Assembly: GCA_905182555.1 (NCBI GenBank)
Contig: CAJJBX010000016.1
Span: 62,001-126,000 of the forward strand
DNA from: an uncultured Ilumatobacter sp.
GTDB lineage: Bacteria > Actinomycetota > Acidimicrobiia > Acidimicrobiales > Ilumatobacteraceae
DNA length: 64,000 nt
Direction of reading: 5' to 3'
The notes beneath the pieces were generated by a model that was not told the DNA's origin, searched no databases, and saw nothing but the letters and a program-made list of their open reading frames with translations. The position numbers and the translations under genes were made by a program. The first letter of the stretch is position 1; every line of letters begins with the position of its first letter. Positions 45,280 to 60,053 of this stretch are shown in pieces.

Positions 45280-46350
45280 TCAGCCAATCACCCAAGGCAA
45301 GTCGCACGCGGCACCGGTCGCAACCCGTTCGTGAACAATGGTATTGCGGTGTGCTCCGGCAGCCCACGACGGGAATACCGCTGAGTACAGGCCGCTCCCT
45401 CCGGAAATGAACACGACGATGTCGTCGGGCCGCCGGACCGCCGGGATCAAGTCGTCAGCTGCCCCAACGGGGACGAAGCCGGTGTTCAGCGACCGGATAT
45501 GTCCGCGTGTGTTGACAGCGAGGCGGTGCAGCTCGGCCTGAACGTAGCGACGGGACATGCCCGCATCGCCAAAAACTTGCGCGTGTTCGGGGTTGAGCGC
45601 CACCGCAACGGATCCACCCGAGAAATTGGCGTTGTTTGACCCGGTGTTGGCGATCCCCGCGGCAAGGGCCCGGAGTAACCGCGCTGGCGAATCAGGATCG
45701 TCACCGTCATTTTGGAACAGCACCGAGTGAGGCGCCTCGGCGCCAAGGATTGTTACGACCGACTCGTCCGCGCCATACCCGAGCGACTCGGACAGCGACC
45801 CCCACGGCGATGACCGTTCGGCCTCTGCGAGGCAGAAGCTGAACTTGCCGGGCTGGCCGAGCAGCGCCATGTCAGACACTCCCGGGCGAGCGTCGCCGAT
45901 GTTCATCATGCACAACCGAACTGCGCGCCCAATCGAAGCGTTCGCGCGATGACCGGGCCCGAGCGCGCCGAAACCACCAGCGATTCCGCAGTGTTCTACG
46001 ACCGGGCCATTAACGATCATCAGCGGTGCCGTGCAGTGCGTTGTTGACTGCATCTCGCCGAGGTCGAATTCGGTTTGGAGCATTGCTCTCATCGCAGCAA
46101 CAACGACCGGCATGTGATCAGGGACGCAGCCGGCCATCACCGCGTTCGTGGCAACCTTCTCAATCGTCGTGGAGCCACCCCCGGGGCCCATGGCCCCCAG
46201 ATCAATGTCGGCGTCCAACCCTGATGCGAGCACGAGGCGGGCGACGCGGTCTGGTGCCGGGATGACGACCGGTAGCCCATCGGTGCAACCAGAATCGTGG
46301 AGCAATTCGAGTGCCTCGGCCTCGTTCGCCGCACTCAGTAACCCGGTCAT
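45280..46350 (-). CDS. Conserved protein paired with the UGSC selenoprotein
   Basis: The 356-residue product (LLHDSGCTDGLPVVIPAPDR, KVATNAVMAGCVPDHMPVVV, NGPVVEHCGIAGGFGALGPG, ANASIGRAVRLCMMNIGDAR, LLGQPGKFSFCLAEAERSSP) belongs to a widespread conserved family of unknown function that I recall near UGSC-type genes. It has conserved cysteines and no signal peptide or membrane helix. Its ATG overlaps the UGSC gene stop (ATGA), so the two are translationally coupled. The SGCTDGLP motif near residue 20 and the many conserved cysteines and glycines suggest an enzyme; a thiol-dependent role with the selenoprotein is inference only. Confidence 0.8.
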   Translation of the reverse strand: MTGLLSAANEAEALELLHDSGCTDGLPVVIPAPDRVARLVLASGLDADIDLGAMGPGGGSTTIEKVATNAVMAGCVPDHMPVVVAAMRAMLQTEFDLGEMQSTTHCTAPLMIVNGPVVEHCGIAGGFGALGPGHRANASIGRAVRLCMMNIGDARPGVSDMALLGQPGKFSFCLAEAERSSPWGSLSESLGYGADESVVTILGAEAPHSVLFQNDGDDPDSPARLLRALAAGIANTGSNNANFSGGSVAVALNPEHAQVFGDAGMSRRYVQAELHRLAVNTRGHIRSLNTGFVPVGAADDLIPAVRRPDDIVVFISGGSGLYSAVFPSWAAGAHRNTIVHERVATGAACDLPWVIG

Positions 46351-46901
46351 CTGATCCCCTGGGAGACATTGTCAGGCGACGCTGCGCCGCGCAGCACTGC
46401 CACCACACGCGCAGCGATCGACTTCGCGACATCGCCCATTGCTGCCTCGCCGCTCCCGGCAACCGGATGCGGCAGACGCAGACGCGGAATGTCGGGCATG
46501 CCTGCGGAGGCGGCGACCGAATCGCCCTGCGGCCAAAAGACCTCAGTCACGAGGGCTACTGCAGCCCCGCCTCGGCGGGCTACTTCGATTCCGTCACGCA
46601 CGGTGCCGGATGTGCAGCTTCCTCAATGCCCGTAGGCGGTCACGACTGCAGAGCAAGAGTCGGCGATCTTCGCGAGGTGTTCTTCGCTGGCCAAGGCACT
46701 CGCGTTCCCCTTGTCGAGATGAATGAAATTGACGCCGGGCAATTCGTGGGTCAGTGATTTTTCGAGGTGCCCAAGAAACGCAACCGAATCTGGAAAGCCA
46801 TTCGCGAAGAGAGCGACAGTTTCGCCGGCTGCCAGCAGGGCCGTGTTTGCATACGGCTCAACTGGTCGACTCGGCACACCACGTGGATCCAAGAACTGCA
46901 T
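46347..46901 (-). CDS. UGSC-family selenoprotein (Sec93 encoded by TGA)
   Basis: From ATG 46901 the frame reads MQFLDPRGVPSRPVEPYANT, ETVALFANGFPDSVAFLGHL, ADSCSAVVTAYGH, then TGA at 46623-46625, then GSCTSGTVRDGIEVARRGGA and a C-terminal VFWPQGDSV, DIPRLRLPHPVAGSGEA. The TGA lies exactly where the UGSC motif requires selenocysteine, between VVTxYGx and GSCTS. Read through, the product is 184 residues, the size of the family. UGSC-containing proteins are known selenoproteins, abundant in marine metagenomes; their reaction is not known. The U-x-x-C pair looks redox active. A SECIS-like hairpin follows the TGA. The gene lies just downstream of the rRNA operon terminator. Confidence 0.88.
46590..46625 (-). 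promoter_or_regulatory. Candidate bacterial SECIS element of the UGSC gene
   Basis: On the minus strand, 12 bases after the TGA, TCCG pairs with CGGA, then a G/A mismatch, then CAC with GTG, enclosing loop CGTGC (46590-46610). The loop begins 21 bases after the TGA, and its second base is G. Spacing equals that of the HesB-like gene's hairpin. Confidence 0.55.
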
Positions 46902-47072
46902 AGAGCAAGTCTCGCGCCCGGCCCACCAACAAAACGATCCGGCCCGCCCGGACCGAAACAACGCAATTGTCGTTGTGACGCAGCACGCTGGGTCCGCCCG
47001 GACCGGTCTCGAAGCGTTTTGTGAATCGAGGCTGGCCCGCAGGGACAGTCTCGTTTGAGAGCACGATCTCTC

Positions 47073-47097
47073 GGTGCTGGTGCTGGTGCTGGTGCTG
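47073..47097. repeat. GGTGCT tandem repeat
   Basis: Four consecutive copies of GGTGCT lie between the rRNA terminator and the UGSC gene. On the minus strand they read AGCACC repeats. No function is evident. Confidence 0.7.
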
Positions 47098-47106
47098 GGG
47101 TGAAAA

Positions 47107-47151
47107 CGTAAAAAACGCACCACCGGCAAAAATCCGGATGGTGCGTTTTTT
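47107..47151 (-). terminator. Rho-independent terminator of the rRNA operon
   Basis: AAAAAACGCACCA and TGGTGCGTTTTTT flank an inner CCGG/CCGG pair and an A-rich loop. On the minus strand the hairpin is followed by six T's, directly downstream of 5S rRNA. The symmetric A and T runs could stop transcription both ways. Confidence 0.88.
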
Positions 47152-47157
47152 GAGTAA

Positions 47158-47274
<117 letters not shown>

Positions 47275-47309
47275 TATGTTGTCAACTTAGGGTATTCCCC
47301 TAAGGACTC

Positions 47310-47325
47310 CAGAGCAAGCACGAGC
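47310..47325 (-). other. 3' arm of the 23S processing stem
   Basis: CAGAGCAAGCACGAGC (plus strand) is the exact reverse complement of 50455-50470. Together they flank 23S rRNA and would form the double-stranded stem cut by RNase III. Confidence 0.8.
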
Positions 47326-47332
47326 TGTTTAA

Positions 47333-52265
<4,933 letters not shown>

Positions 52266-52830
52266 AAATATGCCCAACCCAACCAACCACCAAAGTGATC
52301 GACCAAGCCAAAGCGTTAAGTCAGAAGAGCGCAACATATCGTTCCGAAGAAACGAGCCGGGAAGGCTCTCGAGTCCGCTGCGTCCTTGCTGTGTTAGCCC
52401 ACCGTATTGAAATCAACGCAAAAAACGAATCAATCGTGACGACAGGCCGGTATCCGTGTTTGGTGCCACCAGGGACGGTGACACCGAAATTGACTGGGCA
52501 GATCCAACAACCACCCGAAAGTGACCGCAGTTCTGCCCGCACTGGCATTCTGTCTTCTCTTCTGTTTTCAAGGAGCTAAAAGCTCTGCGCACATGCCTTG
52601 ACCTGGTGTTTAACCAGATCATTGACCTCGGTGCTTCGTTCTCACTGCGGCTACTGCCTCCGTGGAGCGAAGAACAAAGCTACAACCATCGAAGGGTTGC
52701 CACAACCTGGTGCAAAAGTTTTACGTCGAAGAACTTCCATCGTGGCCACCACAACGCATCGGGGTCGGTCAAAATCGGGGCCCGGCGCCGATCTCTCACC
52801 GGGCCCGGGCCAATCGCTACTGTCGGAGAC
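52266..52830. other. rRNA leader and promoter region, shared with the amidase gene
   Basis: This 565-base region has no convincing gene. On the minus strand it holds the 5' arm of the 16S processing stem (GTCTTCTCTTCTGTTTT on the plus strand, 52552-52568), exactly complementary to 50581-50597. Next to it on the minus strand is a boxA-like CTCCTTGAAAACAG. CTGGT-GTTTA-ACCAG (about 52605-52619) is a short palindrome. I cannot place the rRNA promoter with confidence. Confidence 0.55.
52552..52568 (-). other. 5' arm of the 16S processing stem
   Basis: This 17-base segment is the perfect reverse complement of 50581-50597 in the spacer. The two arms bracket 16S rRNA and form the RNase III substrate that releases pre-16S. 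The flanking AGCTCC bases extend the pairing. Confidence 0.82.
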
Positions 52831-54306
52831 GTGACTTCTCTTGATGTAGCAACAGCGACCACCATGCAGCTCCTGATCGCGCTGCAGCGGCGTGAGGTAT
52901 CAAGTGTGGAGGTGCTCGATGCCATGTTGAACAACATCGAGCGAATGAACCCCGCAGTCAACGCTGTCGTGGCAATGGACATGGAGCGCGCTCGGGCTGA
53001 GGCCACTGCTGCTGACAACTCTCGGACAGCCGGCGATCCGTGTGGCCCACTGCACGGTCTGCCAATGACAATCAAAGATTGCTACGAGACCCTCGACCTG
53101 GTGACGACTGCCGGCGCCCCGGAGCTCTCCGAGCACATGCCGACCCGTGACGCTGACGTTGTGCGGCTCCTCCGCCGAGCTGGCGCCATTGTGTGGGCGA
53201 AGACCAACGTCCCGTACTACGCAGGTGATCACCAGACCTACAACGACGTCTACGGCATCACCAACAACCCGTGGGACCTCACCCGGACCTCGGGCGGATC
53301 ATCCGGTGGTGCGGCCGTCGCTGTTGCTTGCGGTTTCACAACAGCCGAGATTGGTAGCGACATCGGCAACTCGATCCGTCAACCAGCGGGGCTGAACGGG
53401 GTCTTCGGACTCAAGACGACACATGGCCTGGTCTCAGGACGCGGCCACATCCCGGGGCCATCGGGCTCACTGACGTCTGCCGATCTTGGCGTGTTCGGCC
53501 CACTTGGCCGGTCGTGCGGCGATCTCCGAGTACTGCTCGAGGTGTTGACGAACTCGGGATCCGCTTTTGGAGGTGTGCCCGGGGCCGAGCTTCCTCGCTT
53601 CGAACAACAGCCAGACGTTGCCGACCTCAGGATCGGTGTGTGGTCTGACGATGCAATGGCCCCAGTCGACAGCAGCGTCAAAGACTTGATCGAGAATGCC
53701 GCTCGGCGGCTGGGCGCCGAGGGTGCCGTAGTCGACAGCGAAATTCGGCCGTCGATCGCTCCCTCCGACCTGCATCGCACCTACATGCAGCTACTCAACT
53801 CGACAATGTCGCCGGGTATCGCGGGCGATATGTGGAAAGGACTCGTTGCCAAGGCCGGCGGGAGTGCCGAGCACGTCGACGACGACGCTGTCATGTTCGC
53901 CCGCAACTCCGCTCTGGCGCATCGCGATTGGCTGGCAGCAAACGAGCAACGAGCGTATGCGCAGCACGCTTGGGCGGAGGTGTTCGACAACGTCGACGTG
54001 ATGATTGCGCCCATCCAACCCGTCGCAGCCTTCCCCCACGACACCGAGCGCTCATACGGCAAGCGCACATTGAGTGTGAACGGCTCGGATGCGCCGTACC
54101 GAGGCATTCTCTTCTGGGCAGGTCTCGCGACAATGCCCCATTTGCCATCGGTCGCCATCCCCATTGGCCAGACTGCAGAGGGCCTCCCGGTCGGCATGCA
54201 GCTGATCGGCCCGAAGTGGTCAGACCACAAGATCCTCAGCATCGGTGAAGAAATCTCCTCGGTCCTCGGACAGCACTTCACTCCTCCGCCCCTTGTGACC
54301 GGGTGA
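52831..54306 (+). CDS. Amidase signature family hydrolase
   Basis: The 491-residue enzyme hydrolyses an amide with the Ser-cisSer-Lys triad: lysine in LPMTIKDCYET, cis-serine and nucleophile in LTRTSGGSSGGAAVAVACGF and IGSDIGNSIRQPAGLNGVFG. In the last motif the usual GGSIR reads GNSIR. GTG 52831 with GGAG five bases upstream is the start; the longer frame to 52606 runs into the rRNA leader. Substrate unknown; no gatB or gatC is nearby, so a role in Glu-tRNA amidation is unlikely. Confidence 0.9.
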   Translation: MTSLDVATATTMQLLIALQRREVSSVEVLDAMLNNIERMNPAVNAVVAMDMERARAEATAADNSRTAGDPCGPLHGLPMTIKDCYETLDLVTTAGAPELSEHMPTRDADVVRLLRRAGAIVWAKTNVPYYAGDHQTYNDVYGITNNPWDLTRTSGGSSGGAAVAVACGFTTAEIGSDIGNSIRQPAGLNGVFGLKTTHGLVSGRGHIPGPSGSLTSADLGVFGPLGRSCGDLRVLLEVLTNSGSAFGGVPGAELPRFEQQPDVADLRIGVWSDDAMAPVDSSVKDLIENAARRLGAEGAVVDSEIRPSIAPSDLHRTYMQLLNSTMSPGIAGDMWKGLVAKAGGSAEHVDDDAVMFARNSALAHRDWLAANEQRAYAQHAWAEVFDNVDVMIAPIQPVAAFPHDTERSYGKRTLSVNGSDAPYRGILFWAGLATMPHLPSVAIPIGQTAEGLPVGMQLIGPKWSDHKILSIGEEISSVLGQHFTPPPLVTG

Positions 54307-54341
54307 CGTTGTGCCGGCGCCCACCGCTGCTCTCGGGGTCC

Positions 54342-54944
54342 TCAGGCTGGCGACAGTGCCGCCACGAGAAACTCTGACTCCTCACTGAAGCCACGCAGGT
54401 CCCAGGACGCGGCACGGAGATCCACCCTGAAGTTGGCCGCCTCGACATCTTCGAAAAAGCCGTCAAATTCGTAGCCGCGTCCCGCACCAAGACCAATCAC
54501 GAGACGACCGCCGTCCACAAGATGCGAGCGCATCTTTTCAAGAACAACGCGTCGAGTGCTCGTTGCAAGAAACGCCATCACGTTGCCAGCGCACTGGAGC
54601 CGCGGGTCACTGATCCCGCGCGCTGGAAGGTCGTAGTTGTCTTCGAGTCGCCGTTTGATGCCCTCGGCCCGGGATGATCCTCCCCCGCCGCTGCGATCAG
54701 TTCCGGATCGCCATCGACGCCGACAACGTCATGTCCAAGGTCAAACAAGATCGCACCCACGCGGCCGGGACCGCAGCCAGCATCCAAGACGCGCGCGCCA
54801 CGGCAACTATATTGCATCGATGCACCGCGCCTCGCCGCCGAGATCGAACCCCTCTGCGGCAAGATCACGAAATTTTTGGATGTATCGCTGCGAGTGCTCC
54901 GGATCCTCTTCGATAATTCTCGTCCACTCGCTGCGTTCTCTCAT
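54342..54944 (-). pseudogene. SAM-dependent methyltransferase, at least two frameshifts
   Basis: Three frames together give one class I methyltransferase: MRERSEWTRIIEEDPEHSQR and AAEGFDLGGEARCIDAI in the first, ARVLDAGCGPGRVGAILFDL plus HDVVGVDGDPELIAAAGEDH (SAM motifs I and II) in the second, and YDLPARGISD, GNVMAFLATSTRRVVLEKMR and LVIGLGAGRGYEFDGFFEDV in the third. Breaks lie near 54805-54815 and 54645-54655. The methyl acceptor is unknown. Sequence error is as likely as decay. Confidence 0.75.
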
Positions 54945-55208
54945 GAGGAGAATCGTAGGCGTCCGCCCCGATCGGCTCCGTGACGCAGCTGCAGCGCGGC
55001 CGAGCCTCACCCAGCAGCCTGTCGAGGTCGACATGACCCTCCGGATCCTCTCCGATGATGACTCTTGCCTCGTTTCGAAATCTGGTGGTTTGTCGTCGTT
55101 GCCAATGACTGAGCGACGTATCTCGGCGATGCCTCGGTCCGGGCCAGCGAATCACTTAGGCACCATCGTTCCGGGAGCCGCTGTGGGCTCGTACTCTCAC
55201 CCATTGAA
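54945..55208. other. Intergenic region before the topoisomerase genes
   Basis: A minus-strand frame (GEDPEGHVDLDRLLGEARPR region) is open for about 90 residues but has no match I know and overlaps the methyltransferase start. I see no clear gene. It should contain the promoter of the downstream topoisomerase pair. Confidence 0.4.
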
Positions 55209-57198
55209 ATGAACGCCAACAACACATACGAAGCCGAACAGATTCAAGCCCTCAGTGGCCTCAGCCATGTCAGGGCCAGGCCCCTCATGTATCTGGGGTC
55301 TGCTGGCGTCGGGATTGCGGGGCTCCACCACCTCATCTGGGAGATCGTCGACAACTCCGTCGATGAGGCAATGGCCGGACACGGTGACCGCATCGAAGCC
55401 ACACTGCACCGCGACGGCTCGGTCTCGGTTCACGACAACGGTCGGGGCGTCCCGGTCGGGAACATGAAAGACGGCCCGCACAGGGGTCGATCAGCGCTCG
55501 AAGTGGTGCTGTGCGAGACCAATGCCGGCGGCAAGTTCGATTCTGACAGCTACAAGGTTTCCGGCGGGCTCCACGGCGTGGGTGCATCCGTCGTCACTGC
55601 GCTGTCGAGCAAGATCGCCGCCGAGATCCGTCGGGAAGGCAGTGTTCACCGGCTCACGCTCGGCACCAAGAAGAGCCGCAACGGCGACGTCGAGCCCGGC
55701 GTTGCCATTGAACCAATTCATGTCGTCCGCAAGTGCGCCAAGGGCGACACCGGCACCATGATCAGGTTCTGGCCTGACCTCGACCTGTTCCACGACGACC
55801 ACGGAGTCGCATTCGACCAACCTCAATGGTCGCTGCGCATCATCGCCGACCGGTTCCGCCACAAAAGCTTCATCCATCCAGGCGTCACGTTCGCTGTCAT
55901 CGACAACCGCAACGGCGCCAAAGAACTCTCAGAATGGTGCTCCAATGGCGGCGTTGCCGACCTCGTGACCGAGATGACCGAAGACACCGGCCTCGTCGCG
56001 CCCGTCGTGTCGTTCCAAGGCAACGACGGCGATATCACGCTCGATGCTGCGATTGCTTGGACCGTTGATGGCCGCGACACCAGCATTGGATTCGCAAACG
56101 GCGTCGCGACACCGGAGGGCGGCACCCACATCAACGGGTTCCGGACTGCCGTAACCGAGTCGGTCCAGAAGTACATCGGCGACCGAGACATGTTGAAAGA
56201 CAAAGAGTCGCAACCCAATACCAGAGACATTTTTGCTGCCGGGCTGATGGTCGCCTCCATCATGCTGCCTGGCCCGCAGTTCGCCGGGAACTCGAAGTCG
56301 AAGCTGATGAATCCTGAGGCCACGTCTCGAACGCGTGCAATCGTCATGCCTGCCATGGCCCGTTGGCTCGAAGAGAATCCCGAACCGGCAAAGAAAATCG
56401 CCGACCTCGCCATCTCATCGATGCGGTCCAGAACCAAGTCGAATGCCGAGCAGGCAGCCGTCCGCGCCTTGCTCGGCAAAGGCAACAAGTCACGCAATGG
56501 GTTGCCTGCGAAACTGCGCGATTGCACGTTCAAGACCGACCGGCCCACCGAACTGCTGCTCGTTGAAGGCGAGTCGGCAGGCGGCACCGCCATCGATGCC
56601 CGCGACCCCTCGTTCCAGGCAATCTTGCCGTTGCGTGGCAAGCCGTTGAACTCCTACCGCGAGTCGATCAGCCGAGTCGTCAAGACAATGGCCGATCTCA
56701 TTTTGTCGATGGGTTGCGGCATCGGCGACGACTTCGACCTCGAAAAGCTCCGCTACGACCGCCTCGTCGTACTCGCCGACGCCGATGACGACGGCCTCCA
56801 CATCCGAGCACTCATCCTGGCGTTCCTCTACACGTGGTGCCCGGGCCTCGTTGAATCCGGACGGCTGTTCTACGCGCTGCCGCCGCTCTGGACAACCGTT
56901 CACCGGGGCGAGCGGATTTACCTCGAAGACGACGCGGCAATGCGCTCGTGGCGAGCCGACTTACCCCCGCCCACAAAGCCCACATGGGCACGCTGTGGAG
57001 GGCCTTGGCGAGATGGATGCCCACGGGACTGCGCGCCTGTCATCGGGACCCGCCCGCGTGATCGGCGTCGTCCATATCGAGGACCCTGCCAACCTGGCCC
57101 GCCTCGCCGAGCGTCTCTTCGGCCCGAAGTCCGAACTCCGCAAAGCGTGGTATCTCGAACGATCCGGCGAGTCCCTGACCGTCGGAGGCGCGAACTGA
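55209..57198 (+). pseudogene. parE: Type IIA topoisomerase B subunit (ParE/GyrB-like), two frameshifts near the end
   Basis: The B subunit hydrolyses ATP to drive strand passage. It has the GHKL motifs WEIVDNSVDEAMAGHGD, VHDNGRGVPVGNMKDG and GGLHGVGASVVTALSSK, then the TOPRIM domain with LLLVEGESAGGTAIDARDPS and VVLADADDDGLHIRALILAF. GES replaces the usual GDS. Near 56970 and again near 57000 single-base shifts occur. Corrected, the end reads HKAHMGTLWRGLGEMDAHGT and IGVVHIEDPANLARLAERLF, to TGA 57196-57198. The A subunit follows at once. ParE rather than GyrB is inferred, as gyrBA normally sits by dnaA. Confidence 0.85.
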
Positions 57199-59583
57199 TG
57201 GCCCGCAAGAAGAAGGCCGCAGCTGCGGTGAGTTCACCGAAACGATCATCGAACTGTCGGCTGGGGACCAACTCGACCGCGACTACTTCGCCTACGCGCG
57301 AGCGGTCGTCGAAGATCGTGCAATCCCAGCCGCTGCTGACGGGCTGAAGCCAGTCCATCGCCGGATCCTGTGGGACATGTGGACCCAGCGCCTCACCCCC
57401 GATCGGCCCTTCGTCAAGACCGCCCGCGTCGTCGGCGACACGATGGCGTTGTTCCATCCGCACGGCGACGCCTCAATCGCTGATGCTCTCGCGCGTCTCG
57501 CCCAACCGTTCTCGAACCTTGTGCCGCTCCTCGATTTCCACGGCAACGTCGGTTCCCCCGACTTCTCGCCGGCTGCGCCGCGCTATACCGAAACCCGGCT
57601 CGGGCAATTCGGTGTCATGTTGCTCAACGAGGTCGACCAGGGCGTCGTCCCGATGGTCGAGAACTACGAAGGCTCGACCATCGAGCCGACCGTGCTGCCT
57701 GCCGCGTATCCCAACTTGCTCGTCAACGGCGCCAACGGCATCGCCGTTGGGCTGTCGTCGTATCTGCCACCACACGACCCCCGCGAAGTGGGCCAAGCCG
57801 CGTTGATGCTCCTCGACCGCAAGTCAGCCAGCGTCGACGAACTCATGACCGTGCTACCCGGCCCGTCGTTTCCGTCCGAATGCACCGTTACAAACGGCGA
57901 CGAACTCAACGACATCTACCGCTCCGGGCAAGGTCGCGTCGTGGTCCGCGGCGCCTGGATCGTCGAGCCGGTCGGCCGCAGCCGTCAACAGATCATCATC
58001 ACCTCGCTGCCCTACGCCGACACGACCCTCGGTTCCGTCGAGAAGTTCATCGCTCAGGTCGGAGACGCACTCGACAACGGCGATCTCGCTGGAATTACTG
58101 CGTTTAACGACGAATCCTCGAACGGTCAGACCCGCATCTCGGTGGAGCTCTCCGCCGGCGTCAACGCCGACATGATCACCCCCGGCCTGTTGCGATTCAC
58201 AAACCTGCAAGTCACCAGCCAAAGCGCTCAGGCACCTGGTTGGACGAGAACGACACCGTCCGGCTCTACAACTTGCGGAGCGCCCTGCAGGCGTGGATCG
58301 CCCATCGAATTCGTGTCGTCGTGTCCCGCTCCGAATACCGGTTGTCGAAGATCGCAGAACGTCTCCACCGGCTGCGCGGGTTCCTCGCCGTCCTCGTCGA
58401 CATTGATGAGACCATCAGGATCGTTCGCACGTCGAAGACTCGGCCCATTGCCCGCGAGCGCTTGATCGAACGGTTCGCGATCGATGAGACCCAGGCCAAT
58501 GCCGTTCTCGACCTGAACCTCGGCCAGCTGACCGAAGACGCCGTCATCGAGTTTCAGACCGAAGCAACGGCCCTCGAAACCGAGCAGGCGAAACTCGAAC
58601 GGCTGCTGTCATCGGAGACTCGCCAGCGCACACAGGTCGCACGCGAGTTGACCGAGACGATGGACTCCTTCAAGGACCTTCCGGAGCGGGTCACGACAAT
58701 CACCACTGAGAGCGCTCCCAAAGTGTCAAAGGCCCAGATGGTCCTCGATGTGCCGACGACCCTGTACCTCGACTCTGCCGGATGGATGCAAGCAATCGGG
58801 CAGGGTTCAAAGGCCAAACCAAAACTGGTCCCACTGCAAACGTTCGACACGACCACGGCAACAACGCTCGTCGCGCTGACCAACAGCGGCCACCTGTTCC
58901 GCACCCTCGTCGCAAGCGTCGGCGAGAAGCCGACCGCTGCAGCCAGCGTGTTGCCGGGTCTGGCGGGTGAACCTCTTCGCTGGTGGCTTGAGCCTGACCT
59001 GCCTGCCGACCTACTCCTCGTCATGTCAGATGGCCAGGTGAAACGCATAGCGACCGAGGACTGCGAAGGCGGCGACCGCAAGGGCGGCATCTCGATCGTC
59101 AAACTGGCCGCCGGCGCGAGCGTCGTGTCCGTGGAGGCGTTCGACGACAACGCTCACATTCTTGTCGCCACATCCGACGGGCAAGGCATTCGTTTCTCAC
59201 CTGATGGCCTGCGCCCCATGGGTCGGACAGCGGCCGGCGTGCGTGGCATCAAGACCGACGCCACAGTCATCTTCGGTGGCCTTCCGGCCATCGGCGACGT
59301 GCTCATCCTCACCACCACGAAGGGGATGGGCAAACGCTGCGACCCTGGCGAGCTGCCCGAGCAGAACCGTGGCGGCAAAGGCGTGCGCGTCATGCCTGCA
59401 GGTAAGTGGGGTCCGCTCCACACCGGAGCGCTGACCAGTAGTAGCGACGTCCTCGTCTTCGACGCAGGAGACAACACCGAGCCGACTTCGGTGTCAGTCG
59501 GTGCGTTCCCGCAAACAGCCCGCGACGCTAAGCCAGGGAAAATCCGCGGCCACAGCTCCGTTATCGACCGCATCATCGGCTGA
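57198..59583 (+). pseudogene. parC: Type IIA topoisomerase A subunit (ParC/GyrA-like), two frameshifts
   Basis: The A subunit cuts and rejoins DNA. ATG 57198 overlaps the parE stop (TGATG). After MARKKKAAAA a base is missing near 57225; the restored frame runs GEFTETIIELSAGDQLDRDY, DGLKPVHRRILWDMW and GDTMALFHPHGDASIADALA. The catalytic tyrosine is in AAPRYTETRLGQ. A second shift near 58235 leads to WLDENDTVRLYNLRSALQAW and the C-terminal beta-pinwheel, with PEQNRGGKGVRVMPAG resembling a degenerate GyrA box. That degeneracy fits a decatenating topoisomerase IV. Confidence 0.85.
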
Positions 59584-59699
59584 CGGGTGACGGGCCACTC
59601 CTACGACAAGGCCCTTGCGCTCTGAGCCGAACCGATAGTTTCGGCAAACTCGTTGCAAGAGAGCTCCACCTCACATCGCCTGGTTGCGACCAGCCTGGG

Positions 59700-60053
59700 T
59701 CAGTCTTCTGATCCGGTGCCGTATTCGTTCGGGCCGTCGCTCGCCTGTACGTAGAAAACAATCAGGATGATGGGGCCGACGAGCGGAATCAAGCCGACCA
59801 GGATCATCCACCCCGACTTGCCCGTGTCGTGGAGGCGGCGGATTGCAATCGCGATACTGGGGAGCAGCGCCGCGAGTGCGTAGCCGAGGTACAGCAGGAA
59901 AAAGATTGACGAGATGCCGCCGAGTATCGACAACACCACAGCGACGGCGACACTGATGGCGACGAAGCGCCAGAATCCACCCACGGATGTACGACCGGAA
60001 AAGTCGGTGTACCTCGTGAATGCGGTCTTGTAGGCGGTGATGAATTGATCCAT
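59700..60053 (-). CDS. DUF805 family membrane protein
   Basis: The 117-residue protein begins MDQFITAYKTAFTRYTDFSG and RTSVGGFWRFVAISVAVAVV, the DUF805 signature (F-x-G-R-x-x-x-x-x-F-W). It has three or four membrane helices and the conserved loop IAIAIRRLHDTGKSGWMILV, then LVGPIILIVFYVQAS. Function unknown. ATG 60053 is chosen; the open frame upstream is not plausible protein. Confidence 0.9.
   Translation of the reverse strand: MDQFITAYKTAFTRYTDFSGRTSVGGFWRFVAISVAVAVVLSILGGISSIFFLLYLGYALAALLPSIAIAIRRLHDTGKSGWMILVGLIPLVGPIILIVFYVQASDGPNEYGTGSED

Larger units (their letters stand above)
46902..47157. other. Spacer between UGSC gene and 5S rRNA
   Basis: This stretch holds a hexamer tandem repeat, the rRNA terminator and presumably the promoter of the UGSC operon. 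A minus-strand frame from 47064 is open for 68 residues but overlaps the UGSC start and matches nothing I know, so it is not called. Confidence 0.5.

Noticed and set aside
46858-47064. 68-codon minus-strand frame before the UGSC gene
   Set aside because: It overlaps the UGSC start in another frame and has no recognisable family or clear ribosome site.
54865-55155. 96-codon minus-strand frame upstream of the methyltransferase
   Set aside because: Only a short central part looks protein-like; no family match, and it overlaps the methyltransferase N-terminus.
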